Below, in pieces: positions 42,815 to 50,448 of a stretch of 64,000 bases of DNA (position 1 is the stretch's first letter; each line of letters starts with the position of its first letter). Under the pieces are notes generated by a model that saw only the letters and a program-made list of their open reading frames with translations, was not told the origin of the DNA and ran no database searches. The translations under genes and the position numbers were made by a program. The stretch is from positions 4,465,501-4,529,500 of the forward strand of contig NZ_JACHIV010000001.1 of NCBI RefSeq assembly GCF_014203325.1. The letters run 5' to 3'. Origin of the DNA: Saccharopolyspora gloriosae (lineage in GTDB: Bacteria > Actinomycetota > Actinomycetes > Mycobacteriales > Pseudonocardiaceae).

Positions 42815-42997
42815 GCCGAAGTCCGTGCCTTGGGCGGCGAAGCCGTGCCTGTATGTGCGAAGCACATAGCCCACGTCACAAAGCCCTCACCCGCGGGTTC
42901 TCAGGTGTCTTCTCGCGAGGACGGCTTTTTCCCTCGTGGCGGAGCCACTCGGGAAAAAGATCCCGCAGCGAGAAGACACCTGAGGTTCCGCCACCCG
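42815..42997 (-). repeat. Palindromic repeat element, copy C (reverse orientation)
   Basis: On the minus strand this copy has arms CTCAGGTGTCTTCTCGC and GCGAGAAGACACCTGAG (plus-strand 42968-42984 and 42900-42916), perfectly complementary over 17 bp and different from the arms of A, B and D. Inner stems match the other copies apart from single changes. On its downstream side (42842-42876) is the 35-base hairpin segment identical to copy A, then two small GGCACGG hairpins. It fills most of the 324-bp gap between the PF10118 and reductase genes and lies 3' of the PF10118 gene in the same orientation relative to it as copy A to katG. Not coding. Confidence 0.9.
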
Positions 42998-43029
42998 ACC
43001 ACCAAAGAAGAACGAGCCGGAAAACCCGA

Positions 43030-43944
43030 TCATCCGTTGGCCGCCGGGGATTGGGCCAGGTAGCGCACGGCGGCGTCCATGCTTCCCAGCTGCGACGGGT
43101 GGAATCGCGGGTTGAGGTACTTCGGGATCTCGGTCACGAACAGCGCGATGTTCGGCACGACCCCGCGCCGCATGGCGCTGAGCAGCTGCAGGAACCAGAA
43201 CCGGCCCTTGTCCTTCGACGGGTCGGCCTTGAACAGGTAGTGCAGCGACGACAGCAGCAGCACCAGCAGCGTGAAGCTCGCCAGCAGCGCCGTGCGCACG
43301 CGCCGGGCGTAGCTGCCGTCGACGTACATGAACGCGTCGAAGGCGACGTTGCGGTGCTCGACCTCTTCGGCGCCGTGCCAGCGGACGAGGTCCAGCATCG
43401 TCGGGTGCATCCCCTTGCGCTCCAGCACGTTCGCGTTCAGCAGCCACTCACCGATCACCGCGGTGTAGTGCTCCAGCGCCGCGAACATGCCGAGCCGCTC
43501 GCACAGCCACGCGTGCTTGGCGCGGCCCTTGAGGCCGCGGTCGCCGAGGACGTGGTCGACCATCCACTCCAGCTTCCGCGTCATCGGCTCGGTGTTCAGG
43601 CCGATCGAGGACAGGTGCTCGCGCGCACCCTCGTGCGAGGAGGCGTGCGTGGCCTCCTGGCCGACGAAACCCACGACTTCCTCGTGCAGCCGCGGATCCT
43701 TGATCAGCGGCAGTGCTTCGGCGAGCGCGTTCGACATCGCCCGTTCGCCTTCCGGCAGCACCAGGTGCATGAAGTTGATGGTGTGCGTGGCGAGCGGCTC
43801 ACCGGGGATGTAGTGCATCGGCACCCCGTCCCACGAGAACTCCACGTCGCGCGGCGCGATCACGTGCGCCTCTTCGGTGTAGCGGCGGGCGCCGCGCGGG
43901 TCGACGACCGGTTTCCTGCCGATGCGGGGAAGTCGGAACATCAT
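43030..43944 (-). CDS. PF10118-family predicted metal-dependent hydrolase (ferritin-like di-iron protein)
   Basis: A 304-residue protein. The N-terminal PRDVEFSWDGVPMHYIPG and HTINFMHLVLPEGERAMSNA are family hallmarks. Metal ligands appear as Glu in LPEGER, ExxH in GQEATHASSH, Glu in AALEHYTA and ExxH in WHGAEEVEHRN, the ferritin-like four-helix pattern for a di-iron centre. A hydrophobic segment (TALLASFTLLVLLLSSLHYLF) suggests membrane contact. Although labelled hydrolase, the fold and the adjacent 2Fe-2S reductase fit an oxygenase or desaturase-like reaction. ATG 43944 overlaps the stop of the monooxygenase gene (ATGATG), so it is coupled to that gene. No enzyme of the family has a firmly known reaction that I can name. 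Confidence 0.85.
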   Translation of the reverse strand: MMFRLPRIGRKPVVDPRGARRYTEEAHVIAPRDVEFSWDGVPMHYIPGEPLATHTINFMHLVLPEGERAMSNALAEALPLIKDPRLHEEVVGFVGQEATHASSHEGAREHLSSIGLNTEPMTRKLEWMVDHVLGDRGLKGRAKHAWLCERLGMFAALEHYTAVIGEWLLNANVLERKGMHPTMLDLVRWHGAEEVEHRNVAFDAFMYVDGSYARRVRTALLASFTLLVLLLSSLHYLFKADPSKDKGRFWFLQLLSAMRRGVVPNIALFVTEIPKYLNPRFHPSQLGSMDAAVRYLAQSPAANG

Positions 43945-45473
43945 GACGTCCTTTGACTCGAGGAGATCGCGCTGCGCTCGGCGGCGCTGCTGGTGTGGTA
44001 GTCGGCCAGCTCGGCCTCGCGCGTTCGGGAGCGGAACGCCCGGTTGAATCCGGGGTAGAAGACGAAGTTGCGCCCGGCGTCGTTGAGGTAGTAGCTGCTG
44101 CATCCCCCGACGTTCCACACCGAGTTGCGCAGGCCGTGCTCGACCTCGTCGGCGAAGGACTGCTGCACCTCGGGTTTGACGTCGATGCTCGCCAGCTCTC
44201 GCCGTTCGATCTGGCGCAGGCAGCTCATGATGTAGGCGACCTGCGCTTCGATCGTCACGACCTGCGAGGTGTAGACGACGGAGTTCGGCCCGAGCAGGAA
44301 GAAGAAGTTGGGGAATCCGCTGATGGTGGTGCCCAGGTAGGCCTGCGCGTCGCCCTGCCACACCTCGTTGATGCTGCGGCCGTTCTTCCCCCGCACGCGG
44401 TCGAAAACGGGGTTGTCGGTCATCCGGAAGCCGGTGCCCATGATGATGGTGTCGAGCTCGTGCAGCGTTCCGTCGCCGGTGACGATCCCGTTCTCCCGCA
44501 CTTCTGCGATGCCGGAGGTGACCACGTCGACGTTGGGCGCCGCCAGCGCCGGGTAGTACTTGTTGGAGAACGTGGGCCGCTTGCAGCCGAAGGAGTAGTG
44601 CGGCGTGAGCTTGGCCCGCAGCTCGCGGTCGCGGACTTGGCGGCGCAGGTGCGCGCGACCGAGCCATTCCATGCCCTTGAGCAGGCCGGGCCGGTGCACG
44701 AATCCGGGAACGAGCGCTTCCTGCACGAGGTCGAAGCACTCCCGCGCGAACCGCTGCACGGCGGGGAACCGCCGGAACACGCGCTGCTCGAAGCGGGTCA
44801 TGCGGCGGTCGGGGTGCGGCATGATCCAGGTCGGCGTGCGCTGGAAGACGGTCAGCTCCCCGGCCACCGGCTGCACTCGGGGGATGATCTGGACCCCGGA
44901 GGCACCGGTTCCGATGATCGCGACCCGTTCGCCGGCGAGGTCGTGCTCGTGGTCCCACTGGGCCGTGTGGAAGACCTTCCCCTGGAAGCGCTCCAGGCCG
45001 GGCAGGTCCGGGACGGAGGGTTCGCTGAACGGTCCGGTGGCGCCGACGAGCACCTGCGCCTGCCAGGCCCCCTTGTCCGTCACCACGTTCCAGTGCTGCT
45101 CGTCCTCGTCCCAGGCGGCGTCGAGCACTTCGTGCTCCATCCGCAGGTGCGGGACGAGGTCGAAGTCCTCGGCGCAGCGCCGCAGGTAGTCCTTGATCTC
45201 CGGCTGCAGCGGGTAGAGCCTGCTCCACTCGGGGTTCGGCGCGAAGGAGAACGAGTACAGGATCGACGGGATGTCGCACTGCGCGCCGGGGTAGGTGTTG
45301 ACCTCCCAGGTGCCGCCGACTTCCGCGGCTCGTTCCAGCAGCACGAAGTCGTCGATCCCGGCGCGCTTGAGCATGATCGCCGTGCCGAGTCCGCCGAAGC
45401 CGGCGCCGACGATCGCCACCCGCACCCGCCGTTGACGATCGGCGGTGTCGCCCGTTTCCCCAGAGCTGCCCAT
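43941..45473 (-). CDS. Flavin-containing (Baeyer-Villiger-type) monooxygenase
   Basis: A 510-residue class B flavoprotein monooxygenase. Two Rossmann motifs are present: VAIVGAGFGGLGTAIML (FAD) and VAIIGTGASGVQIIP (NADPH). The fingerprint between them, FQGKVFHTAQWDH, fits the Baeyer-Villiger pattern FxGxxxHTxxWP except for Asp in place of Pro. GTWEVNTYPGAQCDIPSILY and the C-terminal GPNSVVYTSQV and NVGGCSSYYL are typical of EthA/MymA-like enzymes. It would insert oxygen into a ketone to give an ester, or oxidise a heteroatom. ATG 45473 with GGAGG upstream is chosen; the frame further upstream crosses the promoter. It is the first gene of the leftward series and is preceded by tandem palindromic operators. 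Confidence 0.93.
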   Translation of the reverse strand: MGSSGETGDTADRQRRVRVAIVGAGFGGLGTAIMLKRAGIDDFVLLERAAEVGGTWEVNTYPGAQCDIPSILYSFSFAPNPEWSRLYPLQPEIKDYLRRCAEDFDLVPHLRMEHEVLDAAWDEDEQHWNVVTDKGAWQAQVLVGATGPFSEPSVPDLPGLERFQGKVFHTAQWDHEHDLAGERVAIIGTGASGVQIIPRVQPVAGELTVFQRTPTWIMPHPDRRMTRFEQRVFRRFPAVQRFARECFDLVQEALVPGFVHRPGLLKGMEWLGRAHLRRQVRDRELRAKLTPHYSFGCKRPTFSNKYYPALAAPNVDVVTSGIAEVRENGIVTGDGTLHELDTIIMGTGFRMTDNPVFDRVRGKNGRSINEVWQGDAQAYLGTTISGFPNFFFLLGPNSVVYTSQVVTIEAQVAYIMSCLRQIERRELASIDVKPEVQQSFADEVEHGLRNSVWNVGGCSSYYLNDAGRNFVFYPGFNRAFRSRTREAELADYHTSSAAERSAISSSQRTS

Positions 45474-45502
45474 CGCCTGCCTCCTCGTTGATGCGCGACG
45501 TC

Positions 45503-45556
45503 GGTCCTCGGACGATATTTTTGACATCAAACAATGTCAACATCACTTGATGTCAA
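45503..45556 (-). promoter_or_regulatory. Promoter with tandem operators for the monooxygenase series
   Basis: On the minus strand, TTGACA (45535-45540 complement) is followed after 17 bp by TATCGT, a good sigma-70-type promoter. It overlaps a perfect inverted repeat TTGACAT-N6-ATGTCAA (45521-45540) and a third half-site ATGTCAA at 45550-45556, 16 bp from the second. Another half-site, GATGTCAA, lies at 45677. A TetR gene reads toward this region from the right (45796-46443). The remaining part of the 45474-45795 gap holds no gene. Confidence 0.65.
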
Positions 45557-45795
45557 CTTTTGAACCTGATCGACAGGACCCTGACGTGCGAATACACCGG
45601 ACGAGCAAGCACTCCCGAGCGAGCCGCCGCCCGTGATCCGGCTCACCGGAAATGAAGCATCCTCGGCTATTAGCACGATGTCAATAACTGGAGCGGTTCA
45701 CCGCCGCGACGAAGCCGGAGCCGGGAATTCGCGGGCGCGCACCCGCGTCGACGCCCCACCGGGAGCGGGTCAGCAGGACCGTCCGATGTGGACGA

Positions 45796-46443
45796 TCAAC
45801 GCGAGGTCGCGCGCCCCGCGCTCTCGATCACCTGGGAGACGTGCTCGACGAACCGTTCGCGCGGCACGTCGATCCGCTCCTCCAGCCAGGCCTGGTAGAG
45901 CTGCGCCAGCGAGCCGAAGATCGCCAGCGCGTTGAGCCGCACGTCCTGCTCGTCGGCCTGCTCGCCGCCGAGCTCGGCGCCGCGCATCAGGGCCGCGATC
46001 GTCACGGTGAACTCCGCGACGAGCTCCCGCCCCCGCTCCGCGAGCTCCGGCGCGGCCAGCGACTCGATGAACAGCACGCGGCCCCGGCGCGGGTCGGAGG
46101 TGACGAACTCGGTGAACGCGCCCACCAGGTACCGGACCGCGTCGAGCTGCTGCGCCGGCGCCCGCTCGGCCGCGGCCAGCAGCACCTCCCGCGCCTGCTC
46201 GACCGTCGCGTCCAGCACCGCGATCAGCAGCGCCTCGCGGTTGGCGAAGCTCTCGTAGAAGTACCGCTCCGTGAGGCCCGCTTCCCGCGAGACCCCGCGC
46301 ATCGTGACGGACTTCGCGCCGTCGCCGCCCATCAGCGCGAACCCGGCCGCGACGAGCTGGTCGCGGCGCCGGGCCTGCCGCTCCGACGCGTCCACGCCCC
46401 GCCACACTCGGTGGGGGGCGGCGGAATCCGGGCGGCCGACCAT
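45796..46443 (-). CDS. TetR-family transcriptional regulator
   Basis: A 215-residue TetR-type protein. The helix-turn-helix is in RRDQLVAAGFALMGGDGAKSVTMRGVSREAGLTERYFYESFANREALLIAVLD. The effector domain follows, with no diagnostic ligand motif. ATG 46443 opens the protein; the longer frame to 46512 lacks a ribosome site. It lies upstream of the monooxygenase series on the same strand, with the TTGACAT/ATGTCAA operators in between, and is the best candidate for the repressor that binds them. It may also be co-transcribed into the series. Confidence 0.92.
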   Translation of the reverse strand: MVGRPDSAAPHRVWRGVDASERQARRRDQLVAAGFALMGGDGAKSVTMRGVSREAGLTERYFYESFANREALLIAVLDATVEQAREVLLAAAERAPAQQLDAVRYLVGAFTEFVTSDPRRGRVLFIESLAAPELAERGRELVAEFTVTIAALMRGAELGGEQADEQDVRLNALAIFGSLAQLYQAWLEERIDVPRERFVEHVSQVIESAGRATSR

Positions 46444-46589
46444 CCGCCCATCCTGGCACGTCACGGTCGCGAACCCCGCCGGTACCGCCGACACGGGTGA
46501 GGTCGTGCACACCCGCTCCAGGCATCAGCCCGACCGCGCACCGCGATTCCCCGCGGCGACCGGTCTCAGGCCCCCGGCGGAGTCCGGGG

Positions 46590-47282
46590 TCAGTCGTGCG
46601 CGACGTACACCGTGTTCGAACCCCGCGGCCCGCCGTAGGGGTTGTCGAAGTCGACCACGTGCGCCCGGACGGTCCCGAAGACCTCCGACAGGGCCGCGAT
46701 GAACTCCTCCGCGGGCGGATCATCCGACCACAGCGCGAAAACCCCGCCCCGCTCCAGATGTTCGGCCAGCAGGCGCAGGCCGGACGGCCGGTAGAAGTCG
46801 GCGTGCCCGGCGTCGAGCACGTTGGTCGGCGAGTGGTCGATGTCGAGCAGGATCGCGTGGTAGCGCCGCTGCGGAGGTTCGGCGGCCCAGGCGAAGAAGT
46901 CGCGGTGCTCGAAGCGGACCCGCGGGTCGGCGTTGAGCTCGTGCCCCAGCGGCAGCAGCTCCCGCCGGTGCCAGTCGATCACCGCCCCCAGCGCCTCCAC
47001 CACCTCCAGCGAGCGCACCCGCTCGTCGGCGAGCGCGGCCTGCGCGGTGCAGCCGAGCCCGAGCCCGCCCACCAGCACGTCGAGCTCCGATCCGGTGACG
47101 GCGGCCAGCCCCAGCCGGGCCAGTTCCTCCTCGGCCACGGTGAACGCGCTCGACATCAGGAACTCGTCGCCGAGCTTGACCTCGTACACGTCCGCACCGA
47201 GCGCCGGATCGAGCCTGCGACGCAGGCTGACCTCGCCGATCGGCGTGTCCTGCCAGTCGAGCTCTTCGAAACGTCGTCCCAC
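46590..47282 (-). CDS. Spermidine-synthase-like SAM-fold protein
   Basis: A 230-residue Rossmann protein of the spermine/spermidine synthase superfamily. DVLVGGLGLGCTAQAAL matches the nucleotide-binding glycine motif, SLEVVEALGAVIDWHRREL places the acidic residue of strand 2, and YHAILLDIDHSPTNVL holds the catalytic-region Asp. VFALWSDDPPAEEFIAALSEVF and the C-terminal NTVYVAHD strand complete the fold. It is shorter than bona fide spermidine synthases and lacks their N-terminal tetramer domain, so polyamine synthesis is not implied; many actinobacterial relatives are uncharacterised methyltransferase-like proteins. GTG 47282 has GGGAGG upstream; the long upstream in-frame extension is not coding. 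Stands alone, leftward. Confidence 0.8.
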   Translation of the reverse strand: MGRRFEELDWQDTPIGEVSLRRRLDPALGADVYEVKLGDEFLMSSAFTVAEEELARLGLAAVTGSELDVLVGGLGLGCTAQAALADERVRSLEVVEALGAVIDWHRRELLPLGHELNADPRVRFEHRDFFAWAAEPPQRRYHAILLDIDHSPTNVLDAGHADFYRPSGLRLLAEHLERGGVFALWSDDPPAEEFIAALSEVFGTVRAHVVDFDNPYGGPRGSNTVYVAHD

Positions 47283-47481
47283 GCGCCGGCCTCCCTCTCC
47301 CCTGTTCGCCCCCACCCTGAACCATCCGGCGCCCGCCGGTCCGGGCGGGCTCTCCGGGCTCGGGCACCAGTCGGGTGGGCTGTCGTTCAGGGGACCCCCG
47401 GGCGGGTGAGCGCGCTGGCAACGGGTCCGGCTCCGTGGAACCTTGCCCGCGGAATTGATCCCGGGAGCAAGGAGCGGACCG

Positions 47482-47697
47482 ATGCGTCTCGCAGCAGCGA
47501 ACCGAGCAGCGATCGTCGCCGGAACCACGGCAGTGCTGATGTGCTCCGCGCTGGGCCTCGCCCAGGCCGAGCCGGAGCAGAACAACACCACCACACCGCT
47601 CGACCTGATCGCGGGCGGGATCCAGGCCGGAGCGGGCGTCGCCAACGATTTCGCCGACGCCCTCAGCGGCGACTCCGGCTCGACCACCTCCGAGTAG
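47482..47697 (+). CDS. Small secreted protein, unknown function
   Basis: A 71-residue protein with an Arg-containing start and hydrophobic core (AAIVAGTTAVLMCSALGLAQA) that reads as a Sec signal peptide cleaved near AQA-EPE. The mature part is only about 40 residues, with LDLIAGGIQAGAGVANDFADAL, a glycine/alanine-rich amphipathic stretch, and an acidic Ser/Thr tail. No family is recognised. ATG 47482 has AAGGAG seven bases upstream, the main evidence that it is a real gene. No operon partner. Confidence 0.6.
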   Translation: MRLAAANRAAIVAGTTAVLMCSALGLAQAEPEQNNTTTPLDLIAGGIQAGAGVANDFADALSGDSGSTTSE

Positions 47698-47932
47698 CGC
47701 ACCGGGTGCGCCGCGCGCCACCGGCGCGGCGCACCCCCGCCGCACCGGGTTGCAGCGTCGGCGACCGGCGGACCGATCCGGACCGGAAAATCCGCACCAC
47801 CGCCGTGAACAGCCGTTTTCCACCCTCCACGTTGTACAGACCACCCGGTGCGGCGCCGCGGCCCGACAGACTGGGCACCAGCGTCGCGCGAGCGACGCCG
47901 CGAAGGTCGTCGCCGACCGCACCGGAGGGCCC

Positions 47933-48298
47933 ATGGGTTCGCTCGTCCAAGCGTGGTTCGTGGCCGTCGCGCTGCTCCTGCTGGGCGGCTCCGCGCTCGT
48001 CCAGTCCGGGCCGATCGGCGCCGACCCGCTGGTGGTCCGCTGCGGCGACCAGGTCATGCGCCCCGACCAGTCCTGCCACATCGTCGCCGGGGACGGCACC
48101 GGCCGGTCGGTCGGCTACGCGGAGCAGCGCGCGATCCAGCAGGTCGCGCACGGCTGGAACCTGGTCCGCTCGGTCCTCGGCGGGGCCGTGTTCCTGTTCG
48201 GCGCCGGACTCGCGGCGACCCTCATCGTCGTGAAGCGCCCCCTCGACGGCGCCGTCCTCACCCGGCTGCACGGGCGCACGCTGCGCCCGCACCGTTGA
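47933..48298 (+). CDS. Small membrane protein, unknown function
   Basis: A 121-residue protein with two predicted membrane helices, AWFVAVALLLLGGSALVQ near the N terminus and LGGAVFLFGAGLAATLIVV near residue 90. The loop between has a Cys pair (VVRCGDQVMRPDQSCHIV) with spacing that could form an extracytoplasmic disulphide. The pattern is common in actinobacterial genomes as an uncharacterised protein; I know no function. ATG 47933 has GGAGGG close upstream. The stop lies one base from the stop of the convergent ammonia-lyase-family gene. Confidence 0.7.
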   Translation: MGSLVQAWFVAVALLLLGGSALVQSGPIGADPLVVRCGDQVMRPDQSCHIVAGDGTGRSVGYAEQRAIQQVAHGWNLVRSVLGGAVFLFGAGLAATLIVVKRPLDGAVLTRLHGRTLRPHR

Positions 48299-48299
48299 C

Positions 48300-49745
48300 T
48301 CAGAACCGGACCAGGTCGTCCAGCACGGTTCCCGCGCGGCCGATGTCCTCGGTGAGCGGACGGTCCTCCACGCTTGGGTCCAGCGTCTCCGCAGCGAGCT
48401 CGTAGGCCGCGCGCACCGGCAGGTCCACCAGGTCCGCTTCCCGCATCCGCAGCGCGCGGACCGCCGCGACCAGTTCGCAGGCGAGCAGCCGCCGGTACGC
48501 GACGGCCGCCGCCGTCGTCGCCCGCGCGGCCTGCGTGGAGAAGCTCGCGTGGTCCTCCAGGCCCCGTGAGACCACGGCCGTGCCGAGCGTCGCGGGCAGC
48601 GCCGCGTGGCGCAGCTCCGCGAGCGCGTCGTGCGCGACGTATTCGAGGATCATCACTCCCGAACTGCCCGCCGGACCGGCCGCGAGGAACGGGCGCAACC
48701 CGGTGAACTCCGGCTCGACGAGGTCCCCGAGGCGTGCGGCCGACAACTCCGCGACCTGGTGCACGGTGGCCCGGACCCAGTCCAGCGCGGAGGCCACGTA
48801 CGCGGTGTGGAAGTGCGCGTGGTGGTAGGCGTCGCGGTGCACCACCGAGATCATCGGGTTCTCGGTGCCCGCGTTGATCTCGATGGCCAGCACGTCCCGC
48901 AGGTAGTGCACCGCGTCCACGGCCGCGCCCTGCACCTGCGGGTACGCGCGCAGCCCGAACGGGTCCTGGATGCGCCTGCCCGGTTTCGGCGTGCTGTCCA
49001 GGCCGAGCAGCCGCCGCATCTCCGCCGCGCACCCGACCTGGCCGGCGTGCGGCCGGGCCTCGTGCACCGGCGTCGCGTAGGCCTCCGGGTTGCCGTCCAG
49101 CGCGACGTAGGTCAGCGCCGCGACCACGTGGCTGGCGCGGGTGAGCCGTTCCAGGTCGAGCGTCGCCAGGGTCGCTTCGGACAGGGTGGCCGCGTTGCTG
49201 CTCATGAACGCCAGCGCGTCGCCCTTGAGGATCTCCACCGGGGCGACGTGCCCGGTCAGCCACGGCCGCTCGCCGACGAGCGCGAGCGCCGTCTCCGCCA
49301 GCGGTGCCAGGTCACCGGTGCCGATGGCGCCGAGCCGGTGCACCAGCGGAGTCGCGCCCACCCGCACCGCCTCGGCCAGCGCCGTGATCAGCGCGGGACT
49401 GATCCCGGCGCGACCCGCGACGAGCTGGTTGAGGCGGATCAGCAGCATTCCCCGGGTCTGCGCCACCGACATGGGTTCCCCGCTGCCGCCCGCGTGGCTG
49501 CGCAGCAACCGCAACGCGTGCTCCGCGGACTCCCCGTCGCCCACGAGGTCGTCCTTGTTGGCGCCCACGCCCGTCGTCCTGCCGTACACGACGCGCTCGG
49601 TGCTGAGCTCGTCGGCGAGCCGCCACGAGTGCTCCGCCACCCGCAGGGCCGCCGTGGACAGGTCGATCTGCAACGGCCCCGTCGCCCACGCCGCGTCGGC
49701 CACATCAGCGCACCGCAACGTGCGGCCGTCAACCCGGATCACCAT
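48300..49745 (-). CDS. HAL/PAL-family ammonia-lyase with altered MIO triad
   Basis: A 481-residue member of the aromatic amino acid lyase family. Family landmarks are present but drifted: VVYGRTTGVGANKDDL (Tyr54, the catalytic Tyr region), NQLVAGRAGIS (Ser of the canonical SG is Ala), RIQDPFGLRAYPQVQG, EINAGTENPMI and SRGLEDHASFS. The MIO-forming tripeptide, normally Ala-Ser-Gly at 142-144 in HutH, is Gly142-Thr143-Gly144 here (AIGTGDLAPLAE). The His-rich YHHAHFH replaces the usual GGNFH. It may still form a prosthetic group or be a lyase-like protein with another role; urocanate production cannot be assumed. ATG 49745 has GAGGAG close upstream; GTG 49760 lacks one. No hut or other linked gene nearby; it converges with a small membrane protein. 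Confidence 0.85.
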   Translation of the reverse strand: MVIRVDGRTLRCADVADAAWATGPLQIDLSTAALRVAEHSWRLADELSTERVVYGRTTGVGANKDDLVGDGESAEHALRLLRSHAGGSGEPMSVAQTRGMLLIRLNQLVAGRAGISPALITALAEAVRVGATPLVHRLGAIGTGDLAPLAETALALVGERPWLTGHVAPVEILKGDALAFMSSNAATLSEATLATLDLERLTRASHVVAALTYVALDGNPEAYATPVHEARPHAGQVGCAAEMRRLLGLDSTPKPGRRIQDPFGLRAYPQVQGAAVDAVHYLRDVLAIEINAGTENPMISVVHRDAYHHAHFHTAYVASALDWVRATVHQVAELSAARLGDLVEPEFTGLRPFLAAGPAGSSGVMILEYVAHDALAELRHAALPATLGTAVVSRGLEDHASFSTQAARATTAAAVAYRRLLACELVAAVRALRMREADLVDLPVRAAYELAAETLDPSVEDRPLTEDIGRAGTVLDDLVRF

Positions 49746-49937
49746 CGTCTCCTCTGCCACTGGTCCGTCGGAACGGCCCCAGTATGGACAGCTCGCGCGG
49801 CGCTCCGGCTCGCGCGGAGTTCCGGATCACCGGCCGGTTCGCCGCACCGGCCCGCGGGCAGCGGTAGGTTCGGCGGTGCCCGCCGATCAGGAGGCCGCCC
49901 CGCCCCGGGGAAGCCACAACGCAAGCAGGAGATCCGA

Positions 49938-50240
49938 GTGCTCGTCCTCGTCGCATCCCTCCAGGTCAAGCCCGGTCGCCGAGACGACTTCCTGACCGCG
50001 ATCAAAGCCGACGCGCAGGCCTCCGTCGCCGGCGAACCGGGCTGCGTGAGCTTCGACGTCGTCGTCGACACCGAGGACGACCACCACTTCGTCCTCTACG
50101 AGGTCTACCTCGACCAGGCCGCGCTCGAAGCGCACCGCGCCTCGCCGCACTTCGCGGCCTGGACCGAAGCCGCCGCCGAGGTCCTCGTGCCGGACGGCCG
50201 GAAGGTCACCATCACCGAACGACTCCTGCACGAGTCCTGA
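49938..50240 (+). CDS. Antibiotic biosynthesis monooxygenase (ABM)/YgiN-like protein
   Basis: A 100-residue dimeric alpha/beta-barrel-type protein: LVLVASLQVKPGRRDDFLTAIKADAQAS, EPGCVSFDVVVD, HHFVLYEVYLDQAALEAH and SPHFAAWTEAA are the canonical blocks, with the conserved His of HFVLYE and HRASPHF. Members include cofactor-free quinol/anthrone oxygenases and haem-degrading proteins, plus many of unknown role. GTG 49938 has GGAG upstream. It is divergent from the lyase gene, about 190 bp away, and ends shortly before palindromic repeat copy D. Without context its substrate cannot be guessed. Confidence 0.87.
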   Translation: MLVLVASLQVKPGRRDDFLTAIKADAQASVAGEPGCVSFDVVVDTEDDHHFVLYEVYLDQAALEAHRASPHFAAWTEAAAEVLVPDGRKVTITERLLHES

Positions 50241-50275
50241 ATCCTCTCAGCGTGGCCTTCGTAGTTGGTCGCTCA

Positions 50276-50432
50276 GCGGAACCTCAGGTGCTTCCTCGCT
50301 GCGGGATCTTTTTCCCAAGTGGCTCCGCCACGAGGGAAAAAGCTGTCCTCGCGAGGAAGCAGCTGAGAACCCGCCGGTGGTCGTTTTGCTCGGGCTGGTC
50401 ACTGCTCAGCGGCTTCGCCGCTGACAAGACGA
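50276..50432 (+). repeat. Palindromic repeat element, copy D
   Basis: Arms CTCAGGTGCTTCCTCGC (50283-50299) and GCGAGGAAGCAGCTGAG (50351-50367) pair over 17 bp with a single mismatch. The interior is the same as in copies A and B. The following hairpin CAGCGGC-TTC-GCCGCTG (about 50405-50421) is shared with copy B. It fills the gap between the convergent ABM and P450 genes and may also stop transcription from both sides. Not coding. Confidence 0.9.
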
Positions 50433-50448
50433 AGACCGTTCCGCCTGA

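Noticed and set aside
48300-49745. Calling this gene hutH (histidine ammonia-lyase)
   Set aside because: The MIO triad and several substrate-site motifs differ from HutH, and no other hut gene is nearby.
23118-50432. Treating the four palindromic repeats as a dispersed CRISPR-like array or IS ends
   Set aside because: Copies are many kilobases apart, there are no regular spacers, no cas genes, and no transposase or flanking target duplications were visible.
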